Shown piece by piece: positions 26,193 through 34,921 of a stretch of 64,000 nt of DNA. Origin of the DNA: Streptomyces sp. NBC_01214. GTDB lineage: Bacteria; Actinomycetota; Actinomycetes; Streptomycetales; Streptomycetaceae. Under the pieces are notes generated by a model. The model worked only from the letters and a program-made list of their open reading frames with translations. It was not told where the DNA came from and did no database searches. The stretch's first letter is position 1, and every line of letters starts with the position of its first letter. Where the stretch lies: assembly GCF_026340975.1 (NCBI RefSeq), contig NZ_JAPEOS010000003.1, positions 868,001-932,000 of the forward strand, read 5' to 3'. Both the position numbers and the translations under genes were made by a program.

Positions 26193-27500
26193 TCACGCCC
26201 GGGGCAGTGCGGAGCGGCCGGCGTAGCGCGCCGAGTCGCCCAGCTCCTCTTCGATCCGGATCAGTTGGTTGTACTTCGCGGTGCGGTCGGAGCGGGAGAG
26301 CGACCCGGTCTTGATCTGACCGCAGCCGGTCGCCACCGCCAGATCCGCGATCGTGGTGTCCTCCGTCTCGCCCGAGCGGTGCGACATGACGGCCGTCCAG
26401 CCCGCCCGGTGGGCCGTGGCCACCGTGGCGAGCGCCTCGGTCAGGGTCCCGATCTGATTGACCTTGACCAGGACCGAATTGCCGACGCCGGTGCGGATGC
26501 CCTCGCGCAGCAGCGTCTCGTTGGTGCAGAACACGTCGTCGCCGGTGAGCTGGCAGCGGTCGCCCACGCGGGCGGTCAGCTCGCGCCAGCCGTCCAGGTC
26601 GTTCTCCGCCATCGGGTCCTCGATGGAGACGATCGGGTAGGCGTCGACGAGCTTGGCCAGGTAGTCGACGTTCTCGGAGGGGGTGCGCCGCACGCCCTCG
26701 CCCGCGTACGCGTACACCCCGTCGCGGAAGAACTCCGACGACGCCGGGTCCATGACCAGGCCGATGTCCGCGCCGGGGCGGTAGCCGGTGCGCTCGATGG
26801 CGGCCATCACGAAGTCGAGCGCCTCTTCGGCACTGCGCAGCGCCGGCGCGAAGCCGCCCTCGTCGCCGACGCCCGTGGAGTGCCCGGCGGCCAGCAGGTC
26901 GCGGCGCAGCGTGTGGAAGACCTCGCTGCCCATGCGGACGGCTTCGGCGAAGGTGTCCGCGCCGGTGGGCGCGATCATGAACTCCTGGAAGTCCAGCGGA
27001 TTGTCGGCGTGCGCACCGCCGTTGACGATGTTCATCATCGGCAGCGGCAGGAGGTGGGCGCCGGCGCCGCCGAGGTAGCGGTAGAGGGGTTGGCGGTTGG
27101 CCGCTGCGGCGGCCTTGGCGGCGGCGAGGGAGACGCCGAGGACCGCGTTGGCGCCGAGTCGGGACTTGGTGGCCGTGCCGTCGAGGGCGACCAGTGCGGC
27201 GTCGAGGCCCGCCTGGTCGGCCGCGTCCCGGCCGCGGACGGCCGCCGCGATCTCCCCGTTGACGTGGGCCACCGCGCGGTCGACGCCCTTGCCGTGCCAG
27301 CGCGCGGCGTCTCCGTCGCGCAGTTCCACGGCTTCCCGGGCCCCGGTGGAGGCGCCGGAAGGGACGGCCGCGCGCCCCAGGGAACCGTCCGCCAGGACGA
27401 CGTCCACCTCGACCGTGGGGTTGCCCCGACTGTCGATGATGCGGCGGGCGGTGATGGTCTCGATGCCGGAGTTGACGGTCTCGACTGCTTTGGTGGACAT
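26193..27500 (-). CDS. eno: Enolase (phosphopyruvate hydratase)
   Basis: 435 residues; ATG 27500 with GGGGAG upstream. All enolase landmarks are present: ITARRIIDSRGNPTVEVDV, GAREAVELRDGD, MMNIVNGGAHADN, GDEGGFAP (catalytic Glu), SIEDPMAENDLDGW and LTGDD metal ligands, LVKVNQIGTLTE (catalytic Lys), MSHRSGETED and the closing IKTGSLSRSDRTAKYNQL. It interconverts 2-phosphoglycerate and phosphoenolpyruvate. It is divergent from a MarR gene with two palindromic boxes between them, so it is probably a second, regulated enolase and not the housekeeping copy, although the window alone cannot prove that. Confidence 0.95.
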   Translation of the reverse strand: MSTKAVETVNSGIETITARRIIDSRGNPTVEVDVVLADGSLGRAAVPSGASTGAREAVELRDGDAARWHGKGVDRAVAHVNGEIAAAVRGRDAADQAGLDAALVALDGTATKSRLGANAVLGVSLAAAKAAAAANRQPLYRYLGGAGAHLLPLPMMNIVNGGAHADNPLDFQEFMIAPTGADTFAEAVRMGSEVFHTLRRDLLAAGHSTGVGDEGGFAPALRSAEEALDFVMAAIERTGYRPGADIGLVMDPASSEFFRDGVYAYAGEGVRRTPSENVDYLAKLVDAYPIVSIEDPMAENDLDGWRELTARVGDRCQLTGDDVFCTNETLLREGIRTGVGNSVLVKVNQIGTLTEALATVATAHRAGWTAVMSHRSGETEDTTIADLAVATGCGQIKTGSLSRSDRTAKYNQLIRIEEELGDSARYAGRSALPRA

Positions 27501-27555
27501 GTGAGTTGCTCCCCGTTGTCGTGCGCCGTGCGCTGAGCCGGACGAACCAAACCGT

Positions 27556-27595
27556 ACAGCAATGCTGTTCAGTTTTGCTCAACAGTATTGCTGTT
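27556..27595. promoter_or_regulatory. Two palindromic boxes in the eno-marR divergent promoter
   Basis: Box 1 ACAGCAATGCTGT (27556-27568) and box 2 AACAGTATTGCTGTT (27581-27595) are each palindromic and share the run TTGCTGTTCAGT-like context, 26 bases apart. They sit in an unusually AT-rich 60-base stretch between the two starts, where MarR proteins commonly bind. Confidence 0.6.
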
Positions 27596-27653
27596 CAGTA
27601 TGGCTGTGCAGGTCAGGTGCGCAGCTTTGCTGACCAACGGGGTAAAGTGCCCT

Positions 27654-28076
27654 ATGCCCACCCCGGAAGCCGCCGCCATCGCCGCCGACCTGCGCACCGC
27701 CATGGGCAAGCTGACCCGACGTGTGAAGGACGAGGACCGCATCCCGCTGGGCCAGGCCGCCGTGCTCGGTGCACTCGACCGCAACGGCGCCATGACCACC
27801 AGCGACCTCGCCGCCGACCAGCGCGTGCGCCCCCAGTCGATGGCCCGGGCGGTGGGGCTCCTCATGGAACAGAGCCTGATCACGCGCCGGCCGCACCCCA
27901 CGGACGGCCGAAAGTCGCTGGTCGAACTGTCGGACGCGGGCCGGGCCGCGCTGGAAGCGGAGCGCGGCCGCAGGGCCGGCTGGCTCGCGCAAGCCATCGA
28001 GGCCGAACTCACGGAGGAGGAGCGGGCGCTGCTGGCACGGAGCGCCGCCCTACTGGAGCGGCTCGCCGCGCGCTAG
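27654..28076 (+). CDS. MarR-family transcriptional regulator
   Basis: 140 residues. A winged helix-turn-helix of MarR type is seen in LGQAAVLGALDRNGAMTTSDLAADQRVRPQSMARAVGLL with the wing ITRRPHPTDGRKSLVELSDAG. N- and C-terminal helices would form the dimer interface. It is transcribed away from the enolase gene, and the two operator-like boxes lie 60-100 bases upstream. Autoregulation and control of the enolase are the simplest reading. The inducing ligand is unknown. Confidence 0.88.
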   Translation: MPTPEAAAIAADLRTAMGKLTRRVKDEDRIPLGQAAVLGALDRNGAMTTSDLAADQRVRPQSMARAVGLLMEQSLITRRPHPTDGRKSLVELSDAGRAALEAERGRRAGWLAQAIEAELTEEERALLARSAALLERLAAR

Positions 28077-28265
28077 GTCGGGCGACGCCCGCATCCCGGG
28101 CGCGCCGATCGGGCGGGGTCGACCCCCGGCTCGCGCAGGACGTGGAGCGGCTGCGCGTCGACCCGCAGGGGGTCATGTTCGCGCGGCCGCGACCCGTACG
28201 GCCGATCAGTCGGGGGTTCTCGCGACCGACCGCTTCGGTGGGCCCGCGGCCGGTAGGGTCCGGCC

Positions 28266-29318
28266 ATGCCCACGCACGAACGTGAGATCGTCGCGCCCGT
28301 CGACCTGTGCCGCACCGACGGAAGGATCGCCCCGGGCGCGATCGGCTGGTCGCGCCGACCGCTGCACCACTGCCGGATCCCCGGCTGGGGGCGGACGAAG
28401 CGGTGGGAGTACTGGTGCGTCACCACGCCCACGCACCTGGTGGCCCTGACCGTGAGCGACCTCGACTACCTGGCCCTGAACTCGGTCTACGTCCTGGAAT
28501 ACGGTTCGACCGTAAGGGAATTCGAGCGCACCGCGATCCTGCCCGGCGGATTCGGCGTCCGTCTCCCCGACACCATCGCCGGAGCTCCGGATCCGGGGTC
28601 TCCTGCGCTCGTGGTCGGACCGCCGCGGCCGGCCGGGAGCCGGGTGAGGATCGAGATCCACGGCGAGGGCTCCGGCACCCGCCTGCGGGCGCGCTGTCCG
28701 GGTCCGCAGGGCCTCCCGGTGGAGGTGGACCTCCTCGTCGAGATGCCCGCCGGGCACGAGACCCTCTCCGTGGTGGTCCCCTGGGGCGAACGCCGGTTCC
28801 AGTACACCTCTAAGCACACGGCCCGGCCCGCGTCCGGCACGGTGCGCATCGGCGGTGACCTGCTGGCGTTCGGCGACGACGCCTGGGGCACCCTCGACCA
28901 CGGGCGCGGGCGGTGGCCCCGCTCGGTGGTGTGGAACTGGGGCGCCGCGTCCGGGCGTACGGACGGCCGCACCGTCGGGCTGCAGTTCGGCGGCCGCTGG
29001 ACCCGCGGCACCGGAGCGACCGAGAACGCGGTGTGCGTGGACGGCCGGATCAGCAAGATCGGCCAGGAGCTGGAGTGGCACTGGTCCCGGGTCGACCACC
29101 TGGCGCCGTGGTCGATCCGCAGCCCCGGATCGGACCGGGTGGACCTGGTGTTCACTCCGTTCCACAACCGGTCCACCCGCACCGACATCGGTCTCCTCGC
29201 CAACCGCACGGACCAGTGCTTCGGCCACTACATCGGCTCGATCCGCACGGACGCCGGCGAACGGATCGCGGTGGACCGGCTGCTGGGATGGGCCGAGGAC
29301 GTCCGCATGCGCTGGTAG
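28266..29318 (+). CDS. DUF2804 family protein
   Basis: 350 residues. Family hallmarks are DLCRTDGRIAPGAIGWSR near the start, a WGRTKRWEYWCV segment, FGDDAWGTLDHGRGRWPR and WNWGAASGRTDGR in the middle, and a closing LLGWAEDVRMRW. The fold is beta-rich. DUF2804 proteins have no established activity, but some resemble lipocalin-like or carotenoid-hydratase-like barrels. The TAG stop lies in a 15-bp repeat, so two more in-frame TAG codons follow. Confidence 0.85.
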   Translation: MPTHEREIVAPVDLCRTDGRIAPGAIGWSRRPLHHCRIPGWGRTKRWEYWCVTTPTHLVALTVSDLDYLALNSVYVLEYGSTVREFERTAILPGGFGVRLPDTIAGAPDPGSPALVVGPPRPAGSRVRIEIHGEGSGTRLRARCPGPQGLPVEVDLLVEMPAGHETLSVVVPWGERRFQYTSKHTARPASGTVRIGGDLLAFGDDAWGTLDHGRGRWPRSVVWNWGAASGRTDGRTVGLQFGGRWTRGTGATENAVCVDGRISKIGQELEWHWSRVDHLAPWSIRSPGSDRVDLVFTPFHNRSTRTDIGLLANRTDQCFGHYIGSIRTDAGERIAVDRLLGWAEDVRMRW

Positions 29319-29354
29319 GCCGCCACCCCGTAGACCGCCACCTCGTAGGCCGCG
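29315..29354. repeat. 15-bp tandem repeats containing the DUF2804 stop codon
   Basis: Units GTAGGCCGCCACCCC and GTAGACCGCCACCTC, then a partial third beginning GTAGGCCGC. Each unit carries TAG in the same frame at 29316, 29331 and 29346. Confidence 0.85.
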
Positions 29355-29399
29355 CCGGACGCACGCCCGACCCGCGGCGCCGCTCCGACCCGTGGCGGG

Positions 29400-31223
29400 T
29401 CAGCCGGTCCTCGCGGCGAAGGGGCCGTCGCCCGTGAACGCCAGCCGCGCGAAGTTCTCGGCGATGCGGCGGTGCCCTTCGGGACAGGGGTGGATCGCGT
29501 CCGGCAGCGGGAGTTCGGCGTGGTCGCTCTCGCCGTACAGGTCGCGTCCGTCGAGGTGGTGGAGGTTCGGGTCGTCGGCCGCCCGCTGTTCCACGATGGC
29601 GGCGAGCGCGTCCCGGATGACGTTGAGGGTGAGCCGCCCGGCAGCGCGTTCGGCCGGATCGCCCGTGGCCTTGAACCGCAGGGTCCCGCCGTCGAAGTCC
29701 GGCGCGAGCGGGCCGGGGGTGTCCTCCTGGACCGGGCACAGGAGGGGGGAGACCACCAGCAGCGGCGTCGTGGGACGGCCCTCGCGGATGGTGTCGAGGA
29801 AGCCGTGGACGGCGGGGACGAAGGCACGCAGGCGCATCGTGTCACCGTTGACGACATTGATGCCGATCTTGAGGCTGATCAGGTCCGCGGGGGTGTCCCG
29901 CATCGCCCGCGCCGTGAACGGGTCCAGCAGCGCGCTGCCGCCGAACCCCAGGTTGACCAGCTCCACTCCGCCCCGGGCGGCGGCAAGGGCGGGCCAGATG
30001 GCGCTCGGGCGGACGGCGTTCGACCCGTGGCTGATGGAACTGCCGTGGTGCAGCCACACCCTGCGCCCGCTGCTGCGTGCCGGCTCGACGGGGGCTTCGG
30101 TGCGCAGGGCGATCAGCTCGGTGACCTCCGTGTGCGGGAGCCAGATCTCGATGTCCTTGTCACCCGCCGGGAGACCGGTGAACCGGGCGGTGCCCGCGGG
30201 CCCTTCGGTCAGCTCTGCGATCTGGCCGACCAGGTGGGTGACCGTACGGACGTTGCCGCCGGCCACCGTGGCCCGGGCGGTGAGGCGGCCGTCGACCAGC
30301 AGGTCGTACACGCCGTCCGGCGGGGGAGGGAACCCCTTGTAGACCCGCTTGGTGGGCAGCGCGTCGAGCTCGATGACGGTGGACCGAGTGCGGAAGGCCA
30401 GTCGTACGCCGGACGGCTGGGCCTCGGCCACGGCCAGCCGGTCATCGGGGATCTGCTGCCGCGCCCGGGCCGGCAGCCGGTGTGGCAGCAGGCCGTGCGC
30501 GGTCCGCTCCACGTCGAGGTGCCCGCGCAGGAAGTCCGCGGTGACGGGTGTGGTGATCCAGCCCTGTTCGCTGCTCATTGCCTCAGCCTGCTGATCCGGG
30601 TGTACGGGGGGTACGGGACGTGGGTCCGGGGCGGCGCGCGGGGCGCCGCTGGTCAAGGGGTGTTCCGGTGCCCGCAGCACGGCGTCGAGCGACTCCAGGG
30701 TCCAGGCCCAGGATTCCTGCGAGTCGACGGCCGTGTGGCTGAAGCCGCCGGCCGCCTCCAGGCTCACGTAGCCGTGGAACACGCTGCCCAGCATGCGGAC
30801 CGCGTGCGTCTGGTCCGGCTCCGTCAGGTCGTAGCCGCGCAGGATCGCCCGCGTCATCTGTGCGTGCCGCACCCCTGCGCTGGCGGCAGCCGTCTGCGGG
30901 TCGAGCCTGAGTCGGGCGGCGTCGTAGCGTCCGGGATGTGCCCGCGCGTAGTCGCGGTAGGCGTTCGCGAAGGCGATCAGGGCGTCCTTGCCCGCACGGC
31001 CGGCCACGGCGGCGGCCACCAGGTCGGCGAGTTCCTCCAGCGCGAGCAGGGCGATCCTGGTCTTGAGCTCGTGGGAGCTCTTCAGGTGCGAGTACAGGCT
31101 CGCGACCTTGACGTCGAACCGCCGGGCGAGCGCCGAAAGGGTCACCTGGTCGAATCCGACCTCGTCGGCCAGTTCCGCCCCCGCCAGGGTCAGCCGCTCC
31201 GGGGTCAGCCCCACCCTCACCAT
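29400..31223 (-). CDS. TetR-type regulator fused in frame to an SGNH/GDSL hydrolase
   Basis: 607 residues in one open frame; ATG 31223 with GGAAGG upstream. Residues 1-190 are a TetR protein (HTH: VTLSALARRFDVKVASLYSHLKS) with a WHG-type C-terminal domain. After a Pro-rich linker, residues from about 216 form a GDSL-family esterase: a beta-rich N-terminal part, then the SGNH blocks with VWLHHGSSISHG (nucleophile region), NLGFGGSALLD, LKIGINVVNGD and DAIHPCPEGHR (Asp/His). Internal ATG 30578, with GAGG just before it, could still give a separate hydrolase of about 392 residues. In relatives these are usually two adjacent genes, so a lost stop may explain the fusion. Confidence 0.8.
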   Translation of the reverse strand: MVRVGLTPERLTLAGAELADEVGFDQVTLSALARRFDVKVASLYSHLKSSHELKTRIALLALEELADLVAAAVAGRAGKDALIAFANAYRDYARAHPGRYDAARLRLDPQTAAASAGVRHAQMTRAILRGYDLTEPDQTHAVRMLGSVFHGYVSLEAAGGFSHTAVDSQESWAWTLESLDAVLRAPEHPLTSGAPRAAPDPRPVPPVHPDQQAEAMSSEQGWITTPVTADFLRGHLDVERTAHGLLPHRLPARARQQIPDDRLAVAEAQPSGVRLAFRTRSTVIELDALPTKRVYKGFPPPPDGVYDLLVDGRLTARATVAGGNVRTVTHLVGQIAELTEGPAGTARFTGLPAGDKDIEIWLPHTEVTELIALRTEAPVEPARSSGRRVWLHHGSSISHGSNAVRPSAIWPALAAARGGVELVNLGFGGSALLDPFTARAMRDTPADLISLKIGINVVNGDTMRLRAFVPAVHGFLDTIREGRPTTPLLVVSPLLCPVQEDTPGPLAPDFDGGTLRFKATGDPAERAAGRLTLNVIRDALAAIVEQRAADDPNLHHLDGRDLYGESDHAELPLPDAIHPCPEGHRRIAENFARLAFTGDGPFAARTG

Positions 31224-31262
31224 GACCTTCACCTTCCTTCGATCTGACGACACTCATCATGC

Positions 31263-31287
31263 ATTTACCTAAAGCCCATAGGCAAAT
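31263..31287. promoter_or_regulatory. Putative operator of the TetR-hydrolase gene
   Basis: Arms ATTTACCTA and TAGGCAAAT form a 9-7-9 inverted repeat with one mismatch, 40 bases upstream of ATG 31223 and 158 bases before the divergent GH15 gene. Typical place and size for a TetR operator. Confidence 0.6.
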
Positions 31288-31444
31288 CGGGTTGCCGTGC
31301 AGCATCTGCGCCGCACGGCGTACGTCGTGGTGGTCCGGCGGCTCGGGGGCTCGGCGGCTCGGCGGGACGGTGCAGCGGGCCCGGCATACGCTGGTTCGGG
31401 GGGCCGAGATCCGGGCGGCGACGCATGCCGGAAGGGACGCCCTG

Positions 31445-33289
31445 ATGGACGAGTACCCGCTGATCGAGAACCACGGCCTGATAGGCGATCTACAGACCGC
31501 GGCGCTGGTGACCTCCGACGGGGTGGTCGACTGGTTCTGCTGTCCGCGCTTCGATTCGCCCAGCGTGTTCGGAGCCTTGCTGGACAAGGGCAAGGGCGGC
31601 CACTGTGCGGTCCGACCGGCCCATGCGACGTACGCGACCAAGCAGTTGTACCTGCCCGACACCGCGGTCCTGGTGACCCGCTTCATGACCGAGGCCGGCG
31701 CCGGCGAGGTGGTCGACTTCATGCCGCTGACCGGCACCACGGTCACGGCCCGGCACCGGCTCGTCCGCATGGTCCGTTGCGTGCGCGGCAGCATGACCTT
31801 CGACGTCGACATCGCGCCCCGGTTCGACTACGGGCGCAAGTCGCACGACCTGAACCTCACGCAGAACGGTGCGGTGTTCACCGCCGACGGCACCACCCTG
31901 ACCGTGCACACCATCCGGGAACCGGAGGACGAGCGGCTGGGCCAACTCCTCAGCGCCGGCGAGCGCGACGTGCACCTCACCCTGCGCCTCACGGCGGGGC
32001 AGCAGCGCGGCCTGATCCTGGAGTCGGCCGCCGACGGGCCGCCCCGACAGATCCGCCTCGCCGAGTACGAGGAGCTCTTCCAGGCCACCATCCGCTACTG
32101 GCGGACCTGGCTGAGCACCTCCCGCTACACCGGCCGCTGGCGCGAGGCGGTGGAGCGCTCCGCCGTGACCCTGAAGCTGATGACCTACGCCCCCACCGGC
32201 GCCGTCGTCGCGGCCCCCACCGCCGGACTGCCCGAGCAGCTCGGCGGCGAGCGCAACTGGGACTACCGCTACACGTGGATCCGGGACGCCTCGTTCTCCG
32301 TGTACGCCCTGCTCGGCATGGGGTTCACGGAAGAGGCGAAGGCGTTCATCGGGTGGCTCGACGACCGCATCAAGGAACGGGCGGGCGGCGAGAGCGAATC
32401 GGGGCCGCTGAACATCATGTACGCGGTCGACGGCTCCTCCGACCTGAAGGAGGAGACCCTGGACCACTGGGAGGGCTACGAACGCTCGTCCCCCGTCCGC
32501 GTCGGCAACGGGGCCGCCACCCAGCTCCAGATGGACATCTACGGCGAGGCGCTGGACAGCATCTCCTTCGCCCACGGGCACGACATCCACCTCGGCTACC
32601 ACGGATGGACCGGCATGGTCCACGTCCTGGACTGGCTGGCCGACCACTGGGACCAGGCCGACGAGGGACTGTGGGAGACCCGCGGCGGGGCCCAGGACTT
32701 CACCTACGGCCGGGTGATGTCATGGGTGGCCTTCGACCGCGCGCTGCGGCTCGCCGCGGCCGGCGGCCGCCCCGCGCCCATGCAGCGCTGGAACTCCACC
32801 CGGGACCGGATCTTCCAACAGGTCATGGAGAAGGGGTGGAACGAGGGCCGCGGCGCCTTCGTCCAGCACTACGGCAGCGAGGTGCTCGACTCGTCGCTCC
32901 TGCGCATGCCGACCGTCGGCTTCCTCACGCCCCAGGACCCGATGTGGGCCTCCACCCTCGACGCGATGGAGCAGGAACTGGTCAGCGACAGCCTGGTGTA
33001 CCGGTACAACCCCGAAGCGTCTCCGGACGGCCTGCGCGGCTCCGAGGGCACGTTCTCGCTGTGCACCTTCATGTACGTCGACGCACTCGCCCGGGCCGGA
33101 CGGATCGACCAGGCCCGTCTCGTCCTGGAGAAGATGCTGGGCTACGCCAACCACCTGGGCCTGTACTCCGAGGAGATCGACCTGACCGGACGCCAACTGG
33201 GCAACTTCCCCCAGGCGTTCACCCACCTCGCCCTCATCGACGCGGCGATCACCCTCGATGCGGCCCTGAACCGGCGCTCCACCCCGTAG
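31445..33289 (+). CDS. Glycoside hydrolase family 15 protein (glucoamylase/trehalase type)
   Basis: 614 residues; ATG 31445 with AAGGGA upstream. The N-terminal super-sandwich domain begins PLIENHGLIGDLQTAALV and DWFCCPRFDSPSVFG. The catalytic (alpha/alpha)6 barrel has GGERNWDYRYTWIRDASF, the usual first catalytic-region block, and GSEGTFSLCTFMYVDALA and YSEEIDLTGRQLGNFPQAF for the second. Actinobacterial members of this type often hydrolyse trehalose or short alpha-glucans in the cytoplasm, and no signal peptide is present here. It is divergent from the TetR-hydrolase fusion and shares the palindrome between them. Confidence 0.92.
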   Translation: MDEYPLIENHGLIGDLQTAALVTSDGVVDWFCCPRFDSPSVFGALLDKGKGGHCAVRPAHATYATKQLYLPDTAVLVTRFMTEAGAGEVVDFMPLTGTTVTARHRLVRMVRCVRGSMTFDVDIAPRFDYGRKSHDLNLTQNGAVFTADGTTLTVHTIREPEDERLGQLLSAGERDVHLTLRLTAGQQRGLILESAADGPPRQIRLAEYEELFQATIRYWRTWLSTSRYTGRWREAVERSAVTLKLMTYAPTGAVVAAPTAGLPEQLGGERNWDYRYTWIRDASFSVYALLGMGFTEEAKAFIGWLDDRIKERAGGESESGPLNIMYAVDGSSDLKEETLDHWEGYERSSPVRVGNGAATQLQMDIYGEALDSISFAHGHDIHLGYHGWTGMVHVLDWLADHWDQADEGLWETRGGAQDFTYGRVMSWVAFDRALRLAAAGGRPAPMQRWNSTRDRIFQQVMEKGWNEGRGAFVQHYGSEVLDSSLLRMPTVGFLTPQDPMWASTLDAMEQELVSDSLVYRYNPEASPDGLRGSEGTFSLCTFMYVDALARAGRIDQARLVLEKMLGYANHLGLYSEEIDLTGRQLGNFPQAFTHLALIDAAITLDAALNRRSTP

Positions 33290-33324
33290 GGATGCCCATA
33301 GGTCCCGTAGGGATGCCCGTAGGT
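33284..33324. repeat. Two 20-bp direct repeats containing the GH15 stop codon
   Basis: CCGTAGGGATGCCCATAGGT at 33284-33303 and a one-mismatch copy at 33305-33324, period 21. The TAG stop at 33287 is repeated in frame at 33308. The second copy ends eight bases before the next start at 33332. Confidence 0.85.
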
Positions 33325-33331
33325 TGGGCGA

Positions 33332-34154
33332 GTGACGACTACCGCATCGCAAGAAGCATTCCTCCAGGCGTTCCACGCGGAGTACCCGGCAGTGACCGCG
33401 GAAACGCTCGGGCGCGGCCGTGCTCCGGACGGCCGGTCCAGCTATGAGCTCTTGTGCGATCGCGTGACCGGAAGCACGCGCGTGCTGGACCTCGGCTGCG
33501 GCGACGGCCTCCTGCTCGAATTACTGGCCCAAAGGGGCGGGAGGGAACTCGCCGGGGTGGACCTGTCGGCGCACTCCCTGGCCCTGGCACGACGTCGACC
33601 GGCGCTGTCCGAAGCGACATTGGAGGAAGGCCGGGCTCAAGAGCTCTCCTTCGCCGACGACATCTTCGACGCATGCGTTTCCCACATGGCGCTGATGCTG
33701 ATGGGCGAGATCGAACACGTCGTGGCCGAAGTGGCGCGCGGGCTGTCTCCAGGAGGGGTTCTGGCCTGCGTGGTGGGGGGGCGGGGCCGTGGGCGGAGAG
33801 GCGTACGAACGGTTCCTCGCGTTGCTGCGGGCCACGATCGAGGAGGCACCGCCCGCACAGCGCATCCCGGCGCTGGGGGACAGAAGGGCACGCAGCCGCG
33901 AAGGGCTCGACGAAGTCCTCGGACCGGCAGGCTTCACGACGGTCGACTGGGAGACCGTTCCCCTCGACCTGAGCGGACCGGTGGAGCAGGTCTGGACTGC
34001 GGTGTCCGGTCTCTACGACCTCGGCCCGCTCGATCGGGCGACGGTGGAGCGTCTGCGGCGGGCCTTCTTCGCCGAGGTGAGGGACATGACGACAGCGGAC
34101 GGGCACGTACCCTGCGCGTTCAACATCCACCTGGCGACGGCCCGCCTGGCCTAG
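33332..34154 (+). CDS. SAM-dependent methyltransferase, disrupted by one frameshift
   Basis: The frame from GTG 33332 carries a class I methyltransferase: VLDLGCGDGLLLELLAQRGG (SAM-binding motif I), AGVDLSAHSLALARRR and a motif IV/post-IV region FDACVSHMALMLM. At the G7 run 33775-33781 the protein moves to the +1 frame and continues GGEAYERFLALLRATIEEAP to 34154. Removing one G gives a normal protein of about 273 residues. A TTA leucine codon is at 33521-33523. The break may be a sequencing error or a true lesion. The acceptor is unknown. Confidence 0.8.
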
Positions 34155-34182
34155 GCCCTAGGAGGCAGTACGCCCGGTCCGC

Positions 34183-34869
34183 TCACGCCCGGGGCGCGGC
34201 CTTCTCCAGGTCGCGGACGGTGCCCGACATGACGGTCCGGATGTGTGCGGTCAGGTGTGCTGCCGGCCAGTCCCACCAGGCGATCGACAGCAGGCGGGCG
34301 ATGTCGTCGTCGGTGTAGCGGGTGCGGATGAGGCGGGCCGGGTTGCCGCCGACGACGGCGTAGTCGGGGACGTCGTCGACCACGACGGCGCCCGAGGCGA
34401 TGACGGCGCCGTGCCCGATGCGCACTCCGGGCATGACCGTCGTGCCGTAGCCGAACCAGACGTCGTTGCCGACGACGGTGTCCCCCCTGCCGGGCAGGTC
34501 GGCCAGCAGGTCGAAGTGCTCGGCCCAGGAGCCGCCCATGATGGGGAAGGGGAACGTGGAGGGGCCGTCCATACGGTGGTTGGCCCCGTTCATGATGAAC
34601 CGGACCCCGGTGCCCAGCGCGCAGAACTTCCCGATGACCAACCTCTCCGGCCCGTAGTGGTAGAGGACGTTCCTGGTCTCGAACGCGGTCGGGTCCTCCG
34701 GGTCGTCGTAGTACGAGTACTCCCCGGCCTCGATCAGCGGTGACGTCAGCAGCGGCTTCAACAGCACCACGCGCGGCTGGTCCGGAAACGGGTGGAGCAC
34801 GGTCGGGTCCGCGGGAAGACGGTTCACGGCGGTCGCTTTCGGTGCGGCAACGGCGGGCGAGGACTCCAT
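34183..34869 (-). CDS. CatB-type xenobiotic acetyltransferase (left-handed beta-helix)
   Basis: 228 residues. Hexapeptide-repeat coils are clear in ERLVIGKFCALGTGVRFIMN, GDTVVGNDVWFGYGTTVMPG and VRIGHGAVIASGAVV, with the family loop NGANHRMDGPSTFPF that supplies the catalytic His. This is the CatB/Vat group, which acetylates chloramphenicol, streptogramins or other hydroxylated compounds. The N-terminal 25 residues are an extension beyond the usual length of about 205-210. Resistance activity cannot be inferred from sequence alone; many chromosomal copies have unknown substrates. Confidence 0.9.
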   Translation of the reverse strand: MESSPAVAAPKATAVNRLPADPTVLHPFPDQPRVVLLKPLLTSPLIEAGEYSYYDDPEDPTAFETRNVLYHYGPERLVIGKFCALGTGVRFIMNGANHRMDGPSTFPFPIMGGSWAEHFDLLADLPGRGDTVVGNDVWFGYGTTVMPGVRIGHGAVIASGAVVVDDVPDYAVVGGNPARLIRTRYTDDDIARLLSIAWWDWPAAHLTAHIRTVMSGTVRDLEKAAPRA

Positions 34870-34921
34870 TCTGCGCGTGCCGTACGGGGTTTCGGTGATC
34901 CGGGGATCGCGGCGGGCTCCG

